DNA of 9,936 bases from Chloroflexota bacterium (GTDB lineage Bacteria; Chloroflexota; UBA6077; FW602-bin22; JACPQP01). The DNA lies in NCBI GenBank assembly GCA_016190465.1, contig JACPQP010000089.1, positions 1 through 9,936 on the forward strand, read 5' to 3'. Shown here piece by piece: positions 1 through 5,731 of this stretch (positions are counted from its first letter, which is position 1; each line of letters opens with the position of its first letter). The translations under genes and the position numbers were made by a program. Under the pieces are notes generated by a model. The model worked only from the letters and a program-made list of their open reading frames with translations, did not search any database and had not been told where the DNA came from.

Positions 1-1
1 C

Positions 2-154
2 ATCGCCCGGGCGATCTGGTTTTTCCAGAAGGGGCAGCGAATCGTCGTGGTACGCGTGTTCGTGAAGAAGTCGCAGAAGACGCCGCGACTGGAACGTGAG
101 CTGGCGCTGACTCGGATGAACGACTACCTGGCCAGATACCCTGACCGGAAGTAG
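2..154 (+). CDS. HigB/RelE-like toxin, C-terminal part (5' end outside window)
   Basis: The open frame enters from the left edge and ends at TAG 152-154, giving 50 residues. The visible part holds a basic stretch reading FVKKSQKTPRLERELA and then RMNDYLARY. This is the typical C-terminal signature of the phage-derived Gp49-like/HigB family (PF05973). Family members are RelE-fold mRNA interferases that cut ribosome-bound mRNA and are held inactive by an HTH antitoxin. The alternation of aromatic, Val and basic residues (IWFFQKG, IVVVRVFVKK) fits the last beta strands and C-terminal helix of that fold. The next gene on the same strand is an XRE antitoxin, so the pair forms a toxin-first (higBA-order) type II module. 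The N-terminal half and the promoter lie outside the window, so intactness cannot be judged. Confidence 0.8.
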   Translation: MARAIWFFQKGQRIVVVRVFVKKSQKTPRLERELALTRMNDYLARYPDRK

Positions 155-231
155 CCCATAAACGGGCTCGTGGAACCGGAGCTCGGGACCACGGACAACC
201 ACACGGGCCTGTTCCGGGGGAGCACACGAAG

Positions 232-552
232 ATGAGCGAACAAGAAGAGAAGACCAACTTCGACCGATACCTGGAACGCAGGCTGGCGAACCCCGCGTTC
301 CGCCAGCGATTCGAGGTGGCCGAGCGGGCCTGGGACCTGGCGCTGCAACTGGCGGCGCTTCGGCGAGCCCGCGGGCTCACCCAGCAGCAGGTGGCCGATC
401 TGCTCGGCACCAAACAGCAGGCGATCGCGCGCCTGGAGGACCCATCATACACCGGGCACAGCCTTAGCATGGTCAGACGCTACGCCGAGGCGCTGGGCGC
501 CACTATCGACGTCGTCGTGGTCCCGAAGGAGAACACTTCGTTGACGAGTTGA
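232..552 (+). CDS. XRE-family antitoxin (HigA-like)
   Basis: A 106-residue cytoplasmic DNA-binding protein. Residues about 40-70 form a helix-turn-helix (LRRARGLTQQQVADLLGTKQ then AIARLED), the classic XRE/Cro-C1 pattern. The C-terminal segment, ending near DVVVVPKE, is the short beta stretch common in HigA-like antitoxins that pair with Gp49-like toxins. The N-terminal 35 residues are charged and probably helical (NPAFRQRFEVAERAWDLALQ), as often seen in this subgroup. The expected role is to neutralise the upstream toxin and repress their shared promoter. ATG 232 is preceded by a purine-rich GGGGGAG at 216-222. The gap to the toxin stop is 77 nt, whereas such genes usually overlap or nearly touch. 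The role is inferred from family and position. Confidence 0.85.
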   Translation: MSEQEEKTNFDRYLERRLANPAFRQRFEVAERAWDLALQLAALRRARGLTQQQVADLLGTKQQAIARLEDPSYTGHSLSMVRRYAEALGATIDVVVVPKENTSLTS

Positions 553-570
553 ACGGTGCGCCGGTAGAAT
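541..570 (+). promoter_or_regulatory. Sigma-70 type promoter for the MFS gene
   Basis: TTGACG at 541-546 and TAGAAT at 565-570 are separated by 18 nt, close to the housekeeping consensus. The -35 box lies inside the last codons of the antitoxin gene. Transcription would start near 577, leaving a leader of about 70 nt before the transporter start. This suggests that the transporter is transcribed independently of the toxin-antitoxin pair. Confidence 0.6.
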
Positions 571-647
571 GGCTGTAGCAGCCGTCGCGCCGCCGGAGGC
601 ACGGCCCACACCATCCCCGTGTCCGGGGAGAGAGGCGATAGCCTGGC

Positions 648-1796
648 TTGCACGTCCTACAGCGCCCCTATGTGCTCCTGGCCATCACCACGTTCACCTA
701 CCAGTTCGCCTTCGCGGCCAACCGGGCGATCCTGAGCAACTTCTACGTTGAAGATCTCCGCATCCGCGCCGACCAGATGGGCCTGCTGACGACCGTCCGC
801 GAGACCCCCGGCTTCCTGATGTTTGCCATCGTGGCGCTGACCATGCGCTTCGCGCCGCCGCGGCTCGCCGCAGTGTGCATCGCGGTGATGGGAGTCGGGT
901 TTGCCGGCTACTCGCTCGCCTACTCGTTCGAGGGGGTGCTGCTGCCCCTCCTGGTTTTCAGCACTGGCTTCCACGCCTGGTATACGCTGAACGGCGCGTT
1001 CGCGCTGGCCGTCGCCCGGCAGGGCCAGACCGGCCGGACCCTCGGCCGGCTCCAGTCCATCGGCCTCGCCGGCTCCCTCCTGGCCATGGGGCTGACCTTC
1101 CTCTTGATCGCCCAGGTCGGCTACCGGACCTGGTTCGTCGTCTCGGCGGTGATCGTCCTCGCCGGCGTCGTCGCCATCGCCCGCTTTCCCGCCGAGCTGG
1201 TGAAGCGCAGTCCGGAGCGGATCATCGTCCGGCGGAAGTACGGGCTGTACTACGCCCTGAACTTCCTCGAGGGCTGCCGGATGGAGGTCTTCCAGGCGTT
1301 CGGGATCTTTCTCCTGGTGCAGCACTACGGTATCGGCGTCCAGACCATCACCCTGCTGTTCGCCGTGTCGATGCTGCTGAACATGTCGCTGTCCGAGCGG
1401 GTGGGGCGACTGGTCGACACCTTCGGTGAACGGCGGACGATGACGTTCAGCTACCTGGCGCTGTTTCTGGTGTTTCTGGGCCTCGCGCTCGTCCCCCATC
1501 GCGACCTGGCGATCGGCCTGTACCTGATCTACAACGTCGCCTTGCTGTTCAGCATCGGCGTTAACACCTACCTGAAGCGGATCGCCGCGCCGGAAGACAT
1601 CCGCGGCTCGCTGGCGATGGGGGTGACCACGATGCACATCTCGGCGATGGTCCTGCCGCCGATCGGCGGGGTCCTCTGGGTGCAATACGGCTTTCAGACC
1701 CCGTTTCTGCTGGGCGCGGTCTTCATCGCCCTCTCGATGCTGGTGACGCAGCGGCTGCCCCGGCCCCAGCGCGCCCCGGCGCCGGTCGCGGGGTAG
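648..1796 (+). CDS. Major facilitator superfamily transporter
   Basis: A 382-residue inner-membrane protein with about 12 hydrophobic segments, the usual size for an MFS permease of 12 helices. A motif-A-like cytoplasmic loop is visible at residues 253-263 (GRLVDTFGERR), matching the GxLaDrxGrr pattern at the start of the second six-helix half. The long basic stretch around residues 187-200 (VKRSPERIIVRRK) is the central cytoplasmic linker. Substrate cannot be read from the sequence; drug or sugar efflux and small-solute uptake are all possible. An in-frame TAG at 639-641 limits the start. TTG 648 is the first possible start and lies 12 nt after AGAGAGG; GTG 672 is an alternative that would remove eight residues. 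The gene is convergent with the dehydrogenase downstream and has its own predicted promoter. Confidence 0.85.
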   Translation: MHVLQRPYVLLAITTFTYQFAFAANRAILSNFYVEDLRIRADQMGLLTTVRETPGFLMFAIVALTMRFAPPRLAAVCIAVMGVGFAGYSLAYSFEGVLLPLLVFSTGFHAWYTLNGAFALAVARQGQTGRTLGRLQSIGLAGSLLAMGLTFLLIAQVGYRTWFVVSAVIVLAGVVAIARFPAELVKRSPERIIVRRKYGLYYALNFLEGCRMEVFQAFGIFLLVQHYGIGVQTITLLFAVSMLLNMSLSERVGRLVDTFGERRTMTFSYLALFLVFLGLALVPHRDLAIGLYLIYNVALLFSIGVNTYLKRIAAPEDIRGSLAMGVTTMHISAMVLPPIGGVLWVQYGFQTPFLLGAVFIALSMLVTQRLPRPQRAPAPVAG

Positions 1797-1808
1797 GGTT
1801 CCCCTTTG

Positions 1809-1840
1809 GCCCTTTTCCCCCTTCGACGGGGCGAGAGGGC
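1809..1840. terminator. Possible bidirectional terminator between convergent genes
   Basis: Between the convergent stops at 1796 and 1848, the segment GCCCTTTTCCCC (1809-1820) can pair imperfectly with GGGGCGAGAGGGC (1828-1840) around a short TTCGAC-containing loop. There is no clear T run after the stem on either strand, so a factor-independent terminator is only tentative. The 51-nt gap shows nothing else. Confidence 0.3.
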
Positions 1841-1847
1841 ACGAGGC

Positions 1848-2837
1848 TCACCACAAAGAGATCAGGACCTTCCCCGTCTCGCCCGCCGCAAACGTGCGGT
1901 ACGCCAGGTCCGCCTGCTCGATCGGGAAACGATGCGTGATCAAGTGGTCAACCCGGTAGCCCCGCCGGTAGAGCGCCAGGATCTCGTGGTAGTCGGCGGA
2001 CGTGAAGTACCAGGACCCGACCACCGTGAGCTCCTTGTGGATGATCTGCTTGCTCGGGTTGATGGTGAGCGCGCTGTTCTCGCCCACGAAGCCAACCTTC
2101 CCCTTGACGCGAACCGCATCCAGCGCCAGGTTCTGCGTCTCGGGCCGGCCCGCGCAGTCGATGGCGACGTCTGGCCCGAGACCAGCCGTCAGGTCCGCGG
2201 TCACGCCGATGACGTCGACCGCGTGCGGATCCAGCACGACCGCTCCCAGCCTCGCCACGAGGTCGCGTCGGTAGGCGGACGGCTCCGTGACGAGCACTCT
2301 GAGCCCCAGGAACCTCAGGAGGCTGACGGCGCCGAGCCCGACTGGCCCCGCGCCGATCACCAGTGCGGTATCGGTCGCCGTCAGACCCAGCCGCTTGATC
2401 GCCCGATAGCTTGTCCCGACGAAGTCACCGCCGAGGAGAACCCCCGTGTCGAAAGCGACGTCGTCGGGGAGCAGGAGACAGGCCGACGCCGCGACCGTGA
2501 CGTACTGGGAGTGCCCCCCGATCTTCAGGTTCAGCTCGGGGCAGTACTTCGGGTCGCCGCTGAGGCAGTGATGGCAACGGCCACAGCCGACCATGACGTC
2601 GACCGCCACGCGATCGCCCGGCGCGCGGAGGCTGGTGTGGTTGACCGCGACGACCTCCCCGGCGATCTCGTGGCCGCCGTTGAGGGGCCGGCCTTCTGGT
2701 GCCCGATACGCCTTCAACTCGCTGCCGCAGAGCGCCGACGCGCGGACGCGAAGCAAGACCTCCCCCGGCGCCGGCCGGGGATCCGGCACCTCGCGCGTCT
2801 CGACTCGACTATTGCCACAGAAGATCACCGACAGCAC
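1848..2837 (-). CDS. Zinc-dependent medium-chain alcohol/polyol dehydrogenase
   Basis: A 329-residue cytoplasmic oxidoreductase of the MDR superfamily (ADH_N plus Rossmann zinc-binding domain). Numbering from GTG 2837, catalytic zinc ligands are C37 (ALCGSE) and H56 with E57 (GGHE). Four structural-zinc cysteines lie at 85, 88, 91 and 99 (CGRCHHCLSGDPKYC). The cofactor loop GAGPVG is at 162-167, and an acidic residue (E185, VTEP) at the end of the next strand favours NAD(H) over NADP(H). The pattern resembles the threonine/sorbitol dehydrogenase and galactitol-phosphate branches, but the substrate is not readable. A longer reading from GTG 2843 would begin 1 nt after AGGAGG, which is too close. 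GTG 2837 sits 7 nt after it and is preferred. The start lies inside the end of the DUF433-fusion gene (13-nt overlap), suggesting translational coupling. Confidence 0.9.
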   Translation of the reverse strand: MLSVIFCGNSRVETREVPDPRPAPGEVLLRVRASALCGSELKAYRAPEGRPLNGGHEIAGEVVAVNHTSLRAPGDRVAVDVMVGCGRCHHCLSGDPKYCPELNLKIGGHSQYVTVAASACLLLPDDVAFDTGVLLGGDFVGTSYRAIKRLGLTATDTALVIGAGPVGLGAVSLLRFLGLRVLVTEPSAYRRDLVARLGAVVLDPHAVDVIGVTADLTAGLGPDVAIDCAGRPETQNLALDAVRVKGKVGFVGENSALTINPSKQIIHKELTVVGSWYFTSADYHEILALYRRGYRVDHLITHRFPIEQADLAYRTFAAGETGKVLISLW

Positions 2838-3304
2838 TGCCACTCCTCCTTTTGATGCCAGGGTATGTACGGCGCGCTAGCCATCGTCGTCCCCCTCCTG
2901 GACTTGCGAATGCGCCCCCGCTGGACGATCCAAAGCTTACCTTCGATGCTCTCGCGCTCCAAACCGCCGGTGAGCGTCCGGACCGTGTCGTGCAGGTCGT
3001 CGGGCGTCGCGCGAGGGGGCAGGCGCAGGACAGCGATTCCGTGGTACGCTGAGGGCCTGAAAAGGAGCGGGGGAATGTCGACGTAGCGCTCCCTGGCCAT
3101 CTCAGCACCATATGCGATGCAGGCCAGGATGTCTGCCTCTTCAAGCCCCGGATAGTTGTTCAAGATGTCCTGGGCAGTCCAGCCGCTGGCGAGGAAGTCC
3201 AGCACCAGGGATACCCAGATGCGGTGTCCCTTGATACACGGCTTGCCGAAACAGATATTCGGGGCGACGGCTATCCTGGCCAAGAGTTCTTCCCTTTTTC
3301 CCAT
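2825..3304 (-). CDS. DUF433 antitoxin-like domain fused to a truncated DUF5615 PIN-like toxin C-terminus
   Basis: 159 residues starting at ATG 3304, which follows AGGAG (3318-3314) by 9 nt. Residues about 10-75 are a DUF433 domain (PF04255): CFGKPCIKGHRIWVSLVLDF, then SGWTAQDILNNYPGLEEADI. This is a small winged-helix antitoxin module usually encoded just before a DUF5615 PIN-like toxin. Residues about 79-137 do not belong to DUF433. LLFRPSAYHGIAVLRL followed by IEGKLWIVQRGRIR matches what I recall of the C-terminal half of DUF5615 toxins (their LLF..HPGIVLLRL and L.G.LVVV..GRVR segments). The N-terminal half of the toxin, carrying the PIN-type acidic residues, is absent, so nuclease activity is not expected. 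An internal deletion joining antitoxin to toxin in frame is the simplest explanation. The last 22 residues (after RKSRR) look unrelated and overlap the dehydrogenase ribosome binding site and start. Other methionine starts further upstream lack a ribosome binding site. Confidence 0.8.
   Translation of the reverse strand: MGKREELLARIAVAPNICFGKPCIKGHRIWVSLVLDFLASGWTAQDILNNYPGLEEADILACIAYGAEMARERYVDIPPLLFRPSAYHGIAVLRLPPRATPDDLHDTVRTLTGGLERESIEGKLWIVQRGRIRKSRRGTTMASAPYIPWHQKEEWQCCR
2844..2850 (-). promoter_or_regulatory. Ribosome binding site that decides the dehydrogenase start
   Basis: AGGAGGA on the minus strand at 2850-2844 is a near-perfect anti-16S match. It lies within the last codons of the upstream DUF433-fusion gene. 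Its spacing is 7 nt to GTG 2837 but only 1 nt to GTG 2843, so it selects the shorter product. Confidence 0.7.
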
Positions 3305-3429
3305 CGCCTTCAACTCCTGATTCGGTTTCGCTGACCCACCGCAGTCGCATCTGCCCGACACCCTCGGCGTGTGCAGGGAGCGGGTGAAAAGGCGTGACAC
3401 CCACCCCCAACTCCCGCCCCCAATACGGA

Positions 3430-3459
3430 GCGACGGGACGTACCCAGACGCCCCGTCGC
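3430..3459. repeat. Inverted repeat (hairpin) downstream of thrS
   Basis: GCGACGGGACGT (3430-3441) and ACGCCCCGTCGC (3448-3459) are inverted copies with one mismatch and a 6-nt ACCCAG loop. It lies about 100 nt beyond the thrS stop, on the side where thrS transcription would end, so a role in 3'-end formation is possible. No T run follows. Confidence 0.6.
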
Positions 3460-3476
3460 CAATACGCCCCGTCGCC
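3448..3476. repeat. 13-bp tandem direct repeat
   Basis: ACGCCCCGTCGCC occurs at 3448-3460 and again at 3464-3476, separated by AAT, giving a 16-bp period. The first copy is also the right arm of the neighbouring hairpin, so the element looks like a partly duplicated palindrome. Confidence 0.7.
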
Positions 3477-3480
3477 TCGT

Positions 3481-3535
3481 CCCCCTCTCCCCTGGTGGGA
3501 TCCGGCTCAGAAACGGCGGGCAGGGGGTGAGGGGG
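3481..3535. repeat. C/G-rich palindromic repeat of the CCCCCTCTCCC type
   Basis: CCCCCTCTCCC at 3481-3491 pairs with GGGTGAGGGGG at 3525-3535 with one mismatch and a 33-nt centre. The right arm resembles the GGGGGTGAGG core of the tandem element at 9781-9881. Short intergenic palindromes of this composition are common in GC-rich bacterial genomes. They produce spurious translations containing an LTPCPP-like string, as one frame does here. Confidence 0.6.
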
Positions 3536-3551
3536 TTCTCACACACTTTGC

Positions 3552-5336
3552 TCACCGCGCGCCTGCCGCCTGCGGCTCCCCCACGACGACGCCGGGGTCC
3601 GTGAGGCTCAGCGAGCGCGTGCGGATGATCGACGACACCAGCGCGATGAACTCGTCGAGCGGGCGCTGGCCGAGGTTCTCGCCGCTGCGCAGCCGGACGG
3701 CCGCCGTCCCGTTCTGCGCCTCCGCGTCCCCGACGACCAGCATGTAGGGCACCTTCTGCAACTGCGCGTCCCGGATCTTCGCGTTCAGCTTCTCCCGGCG
3801 CGCGTCGACATCCACGCGGATCTCGGCCGCGGCGAGCCGATGGGCCACCTCCTCGGCATAGAGCAGGTGGCGGTCGGCGATGGGGATCACCACCGCCTGG
3901 TAGGGCGCCAGCCAGACCGGGAACGCCCCGGCGTACTGCTCGATCAATACACCCAGGAACCGCTCCAGCGAGCCGAGCAGCGCCCGGTGGACCATGTACG
4001 GTCGGTGCGGCCGGCCGTCGTCGCCGACGTAGCTCAGGTCGAAGCGCTCGGGCAGGTTGAAGTCGAACTGCACCGTGCTGCACTGCCAGGAGCGGCCGAG
4101 CGCGTCCCGGATCTTCCAGTCGATCTTCGGGCCGTAGAAGGCGCCACCACCCTCGTCGACCTCGTAGGAGATGCCCAGCCGGTCCACTGCCCGTTGGAGG
4201 GCCAGCGTGGCCCGGTCCCAGTCGGCTGGCTCGCCGACGTACTTGTCCGGCCGCGTCGCGACGTACACGCGGTAGTCGCTGAAGCCGAACGCGGAGAGGA
4301 TCGACCGGTTCAGCTCCAGCACCCGGAAGATCTCGTCCTCCACCTGGTCGGGCCGGCAGAAGATGTGCGCGTCGTCCTGCGTGAAGCCGCGGACGCGGAG
4401 CAGCCCGTGGAGCACCCCGGGGCGCTCGTACCGGTACACCGTCCCGAGCTCGCCCAGGCGGATCGGCAGCTCGCGGTAGCTGTGAACCGCGCTCTGGTAG
4501 ATCTTGATGTGGAACGGGCAGTTCATCGGCCTGATGAAGTACTCCTGCCCGTCGAGGTCCATCGGCGCGAACATGTTCTCGCGGTAGAAGCCCAGGTGCC
4601 CGCTCGTCTCCCACAGGTTGGCCTTGCCCACGTGCGGCGTGTAGACCAGCTCGTAGCCGGCCTGATAGTGGCGCTTGCGCCAGTAGTCTTCGATCACCGT
4701 GCGCAGCCGCCCGCCCCTGGGATGCCAGAAGATCAAACCGGCGCCGACCTCGTCGTGGACGCTGAACAGCCCCAGCTCCCGGCCGAGCCGCCGATGGTCG
4801 CGTCGCTGCGCCTCTGCGAGGCGCTCGAGGTAGGCGTCAAGCTCCTCCCGCGTTGGCCAGGCTGTGCCGTAGATGCGCTGAAGCATCGGTCGGTGCTCGT
4901 CGCCGCGCCAGTAGGCGCCGGCCACGCTGAGGAGCTTGAATGGTCCCAGTTTCCCCGTCGAGGGAACGTGCGGTCCCCGGCAGAGGTCGACGAACGTGTT
5001 CGACTGATAGATGCCGACCGGGTCCTCGTCGATCCCCTCGATCAGCTCGATCTTGTACGGCTGATTCCGGTCCCGGAAGAAGGAGATCGCCTGCTCCCTC
5101 GGCATCGTCGAGCGGACAAACGGCGCGTTCAACCGAACGATCTCGGCCATCTTCTGCTCGATCCGGCCGAGATCCTCGGGCGTGAGGGACCGCGGCAGGT
5201 CGAAGTCGTAGTAGAAGCCATCCTCGATGGGCGGGCCAATGGCGAACTTGGCCTCCGGGAACAGGTGAAGCACGGCCTCCGCCATCACGTGCGCCGCGGA
5301 GTGGCGCATCCGTTCGAGATCGCTCATCTCAGCCAT
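3552..5336 (-). CDS. thrS: Threonyl-tRNA synthetase lacking the TGS domain
   Basis: 594 residues; charges tRNA-Thr with threonine in the cytoplasm and edits mis-charged Ser-tRNA-Thr. The protein begins almost directly with the editing domain: H12 and H16 (HSAAH) and C119/H123 (CRGPH) are its metal-type ligands. The class II catalytic core follows, with zinc ligands C273 (MNCPFH), H324 (DDAHIF) and H450 (MVHRALLG), motif 2 around RYERPG...RVRGFTQDD, and motif 3 in HRALLGSLERF. The anticodon-binding domain (HGTP) covers about residues 490-580. The three zinc ligands sit exactly 61 residues earlier than Cys334, His385 and His511 of the E. coli enzyme, so the N-terminal TGS domain is missing rather than the core being shortened. 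ATG 5336 follows AGGAGG by 7 nt. A longer TTG reading to 5357 would overlap the terminator tail and is rejected. Expression is controlled by the T-box leader upstream. Confidence 0.98.
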   Translation of the reverse strand: MAEMSDLERMRHSAAHVMAEAVLHLFPEAKFAIGPPIEDGFYYDFDLPRSLTPEDLGRIEQKMAEIVRLNAPFVRSTMPREQAISFFRDRNQPYKIELIEGIDEDPVGIYQSNTFVDLCRGPHVPSTGKLGPFKLLSVAGAYWRGDEHRPMLQRIYGTAWPTREELDAYLERLAEAQRRDHRRLGRELGLFSVHDEVGAGLIFWHPRGGRLRTVIEDYWRKRHYQAGYELVYTPHVGKANLWETSGHLGFYRENMFAPMDLDGQEYFIRPMNCPFHIKIYQSAVHSYRELPIRLGELGTVYRYERPGVLHGLLRVRGFTQDDAHIFCRPDQVEDEIFRVLELNRSILSAFGFSDYRVYVATRPDKYVGEPADWDRATLALQRAVDRLGISYEVDEGGGAFYGPKIDWKIRDALGRSWQCSTVQFDFNLPERFDLSYVGDDGRPHRPYMVHRALLGSLERFLGVLIEQYAGAFPVWLAPYQAVVIPIADRHLLYAEEVAHRLAAAEIRVDVDARREKLNAKIRDAQLQKVPYMLVVGDAEAQNGTAAVRLRSGENLGQRPLDEFIALVSSIIRTRSLSLTDPGVVVGEPQAAGAR

Positions 5337-5350
5337 CTTTTGTCCTCCTG

Positions 5351-5386
5351 AAAACAAGAAGCCTCCCGTCCCCTGGGACGGGAGGC
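5351..5386 (-). terminator. T-box leader intrinsic terminator
   Basis: On the minus strand, GCCTCCCGTCCC (5386-5375) can pair with GGGACGGGAGGC in a slipped register, giving an 11-bp GC-rich stem (outer positions 5361-5386). It is followed by TTCTTGTTTT (5360-5351). The tail ends next to the thrS ribosome binding site. It is the off-state structure that competes with the antiterminator containing the T-box sequence. Confidence 0.9.
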
Positions 5387-5670
5387 TTTTCCTCTCGCGG
5401 TTCCACCCAGCTTCAACGCGGACCGTCGACCGGTCTTGCGCTGCGCTCAGCCTGGCCTGGTAACGGAGGCCAATCGGGTCGGCATACTGGCCACGCGGCG
5501 CTAGGGGCAGGCACGGGGGCCTGCCCCTACGGCCGGGCCCGCGCGACGTTCCGCGACCGGCTCACCGGTGGTTTTCGTCACCCGCGCCACGAGCGGGACT
5601 CGCAGCCGGTGATCCCGCATCTCTGGCGTGCGCCTGGCGACTACTTGTCCGGTTCAACGCCCTGTTTGTG
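5361..5670 (-). promoter_or_regulatory. T-box riboswitch leader of thrS
   Basis: The transcript reads from about 5670 down to 5361. The diagnostic T-box TGGGTGGAACCGCG lies at 5409-5396, and its CGCG can pair with CGCG in the preceding CCGCGTTG, forming the antiterminator. Stem I spans about 5653-5556. Its base is ACCGG (5653-5649) with CCGGT (5560-5556), and its middle helix is GTCGCC (5641-5636) with GGTGAC (5582-5577). Between them is a loop-E-type specifier loop, AGTA (5645-5642) opposite GAA (5576-5574). The distal part has an AGAGA bulge, a GCGGGA/TCCCGC helix and a GCTGCGAG loop, as in canonical Stem I. The specifier is most likely ACC (threonine) at 5572-5570, followed by A. Uncharged tRNA-Thr should stabilise the antiterminator and switch thrS on. 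A repeat occupies 5502-5529, between Stem I and the antiterminator. Confidence 0.95.
5502..5529. repeat. Perfect 11-bp palindromic repeat inside the T-box leader
   Basis: TAGGGGCAGGC (5502-5512) and GCCTGCCCCTA (5519-5529) are exact inverted copies with a 6-nt loop. The ends (GGGGC...GCCCCTAC) resemble the palindrome at 8200-8225, so both may belong to one family of dispersed intergenic elements. It lies in the linker between Stem I and the antiterminator. Confidence 0.85.
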
Positions 5671-5676
5671 TGACCC

Positions 5677-5706
5677 ATTATAGCAACCCGGAGTCGCTGG
5701 CGTCAA
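5677..5706 (-). promoter_or_regulatory. Strong sigma-70 type promoter of the thrS leader
   Basis: On the minus strand, TTGACG (5706-5701) and TATAAT (5682-5677) are separated by 18 nt. The -10 is a perfect consensus and the -35 differs at one position. The expected start near 5670 gives a leader of about 335 nt before ATG 5336. The -35 box ends 25 nt from the stop of the binding-protein gene that is transcribed towards it. Confidence 0.9.
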
Positions 5707-5731
5707 GGGCTGCTTGCTGATCGCTCGACGC

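Noticed and set aside
569..751. 60-codon frame starting just after the MFS promoter
   Set aside because: It overlaps the transporter start in another frame, begins at the predicted -10 box and has low-complexity Pro/Ala/Arg composition.
657..1685. Long open frame on the minus strand opposite the MFS gene
   Set aside because: Shadow of a GC-rich gene; the translation is rich in His, Gln, Asp and Arg with no domain, and the plus-strand frame has clear membrane helices and motif A.
1806..2855. Plus-strand frame opposite the dehydrogenase
   Set aside because: The dehydrogenase has all zinc and cofactor motifs; the opposite frame has none and runs into the convergent spacer.
3430..3535. Possible CRISPR array
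   Set aside because: Only two 13-bp direct copies with a 3-nt spacer; no regular spacers and no cas genes nearby.
3840..5351. 503-codon plus-strand frame opposite thrS
   Set aside because: Antisense shadow of thrS, which is certain from its motifs; the composition is an unstructured Val/Asp/Arg/Leu mix with no ribosome binding site evidence.
5337..5357. Longer thrS N-terminus from TTG 5357
   Set aside because: It would start inside the terminator tail, upstream of the AGGAGG that is ideally placed for ATG 5336.
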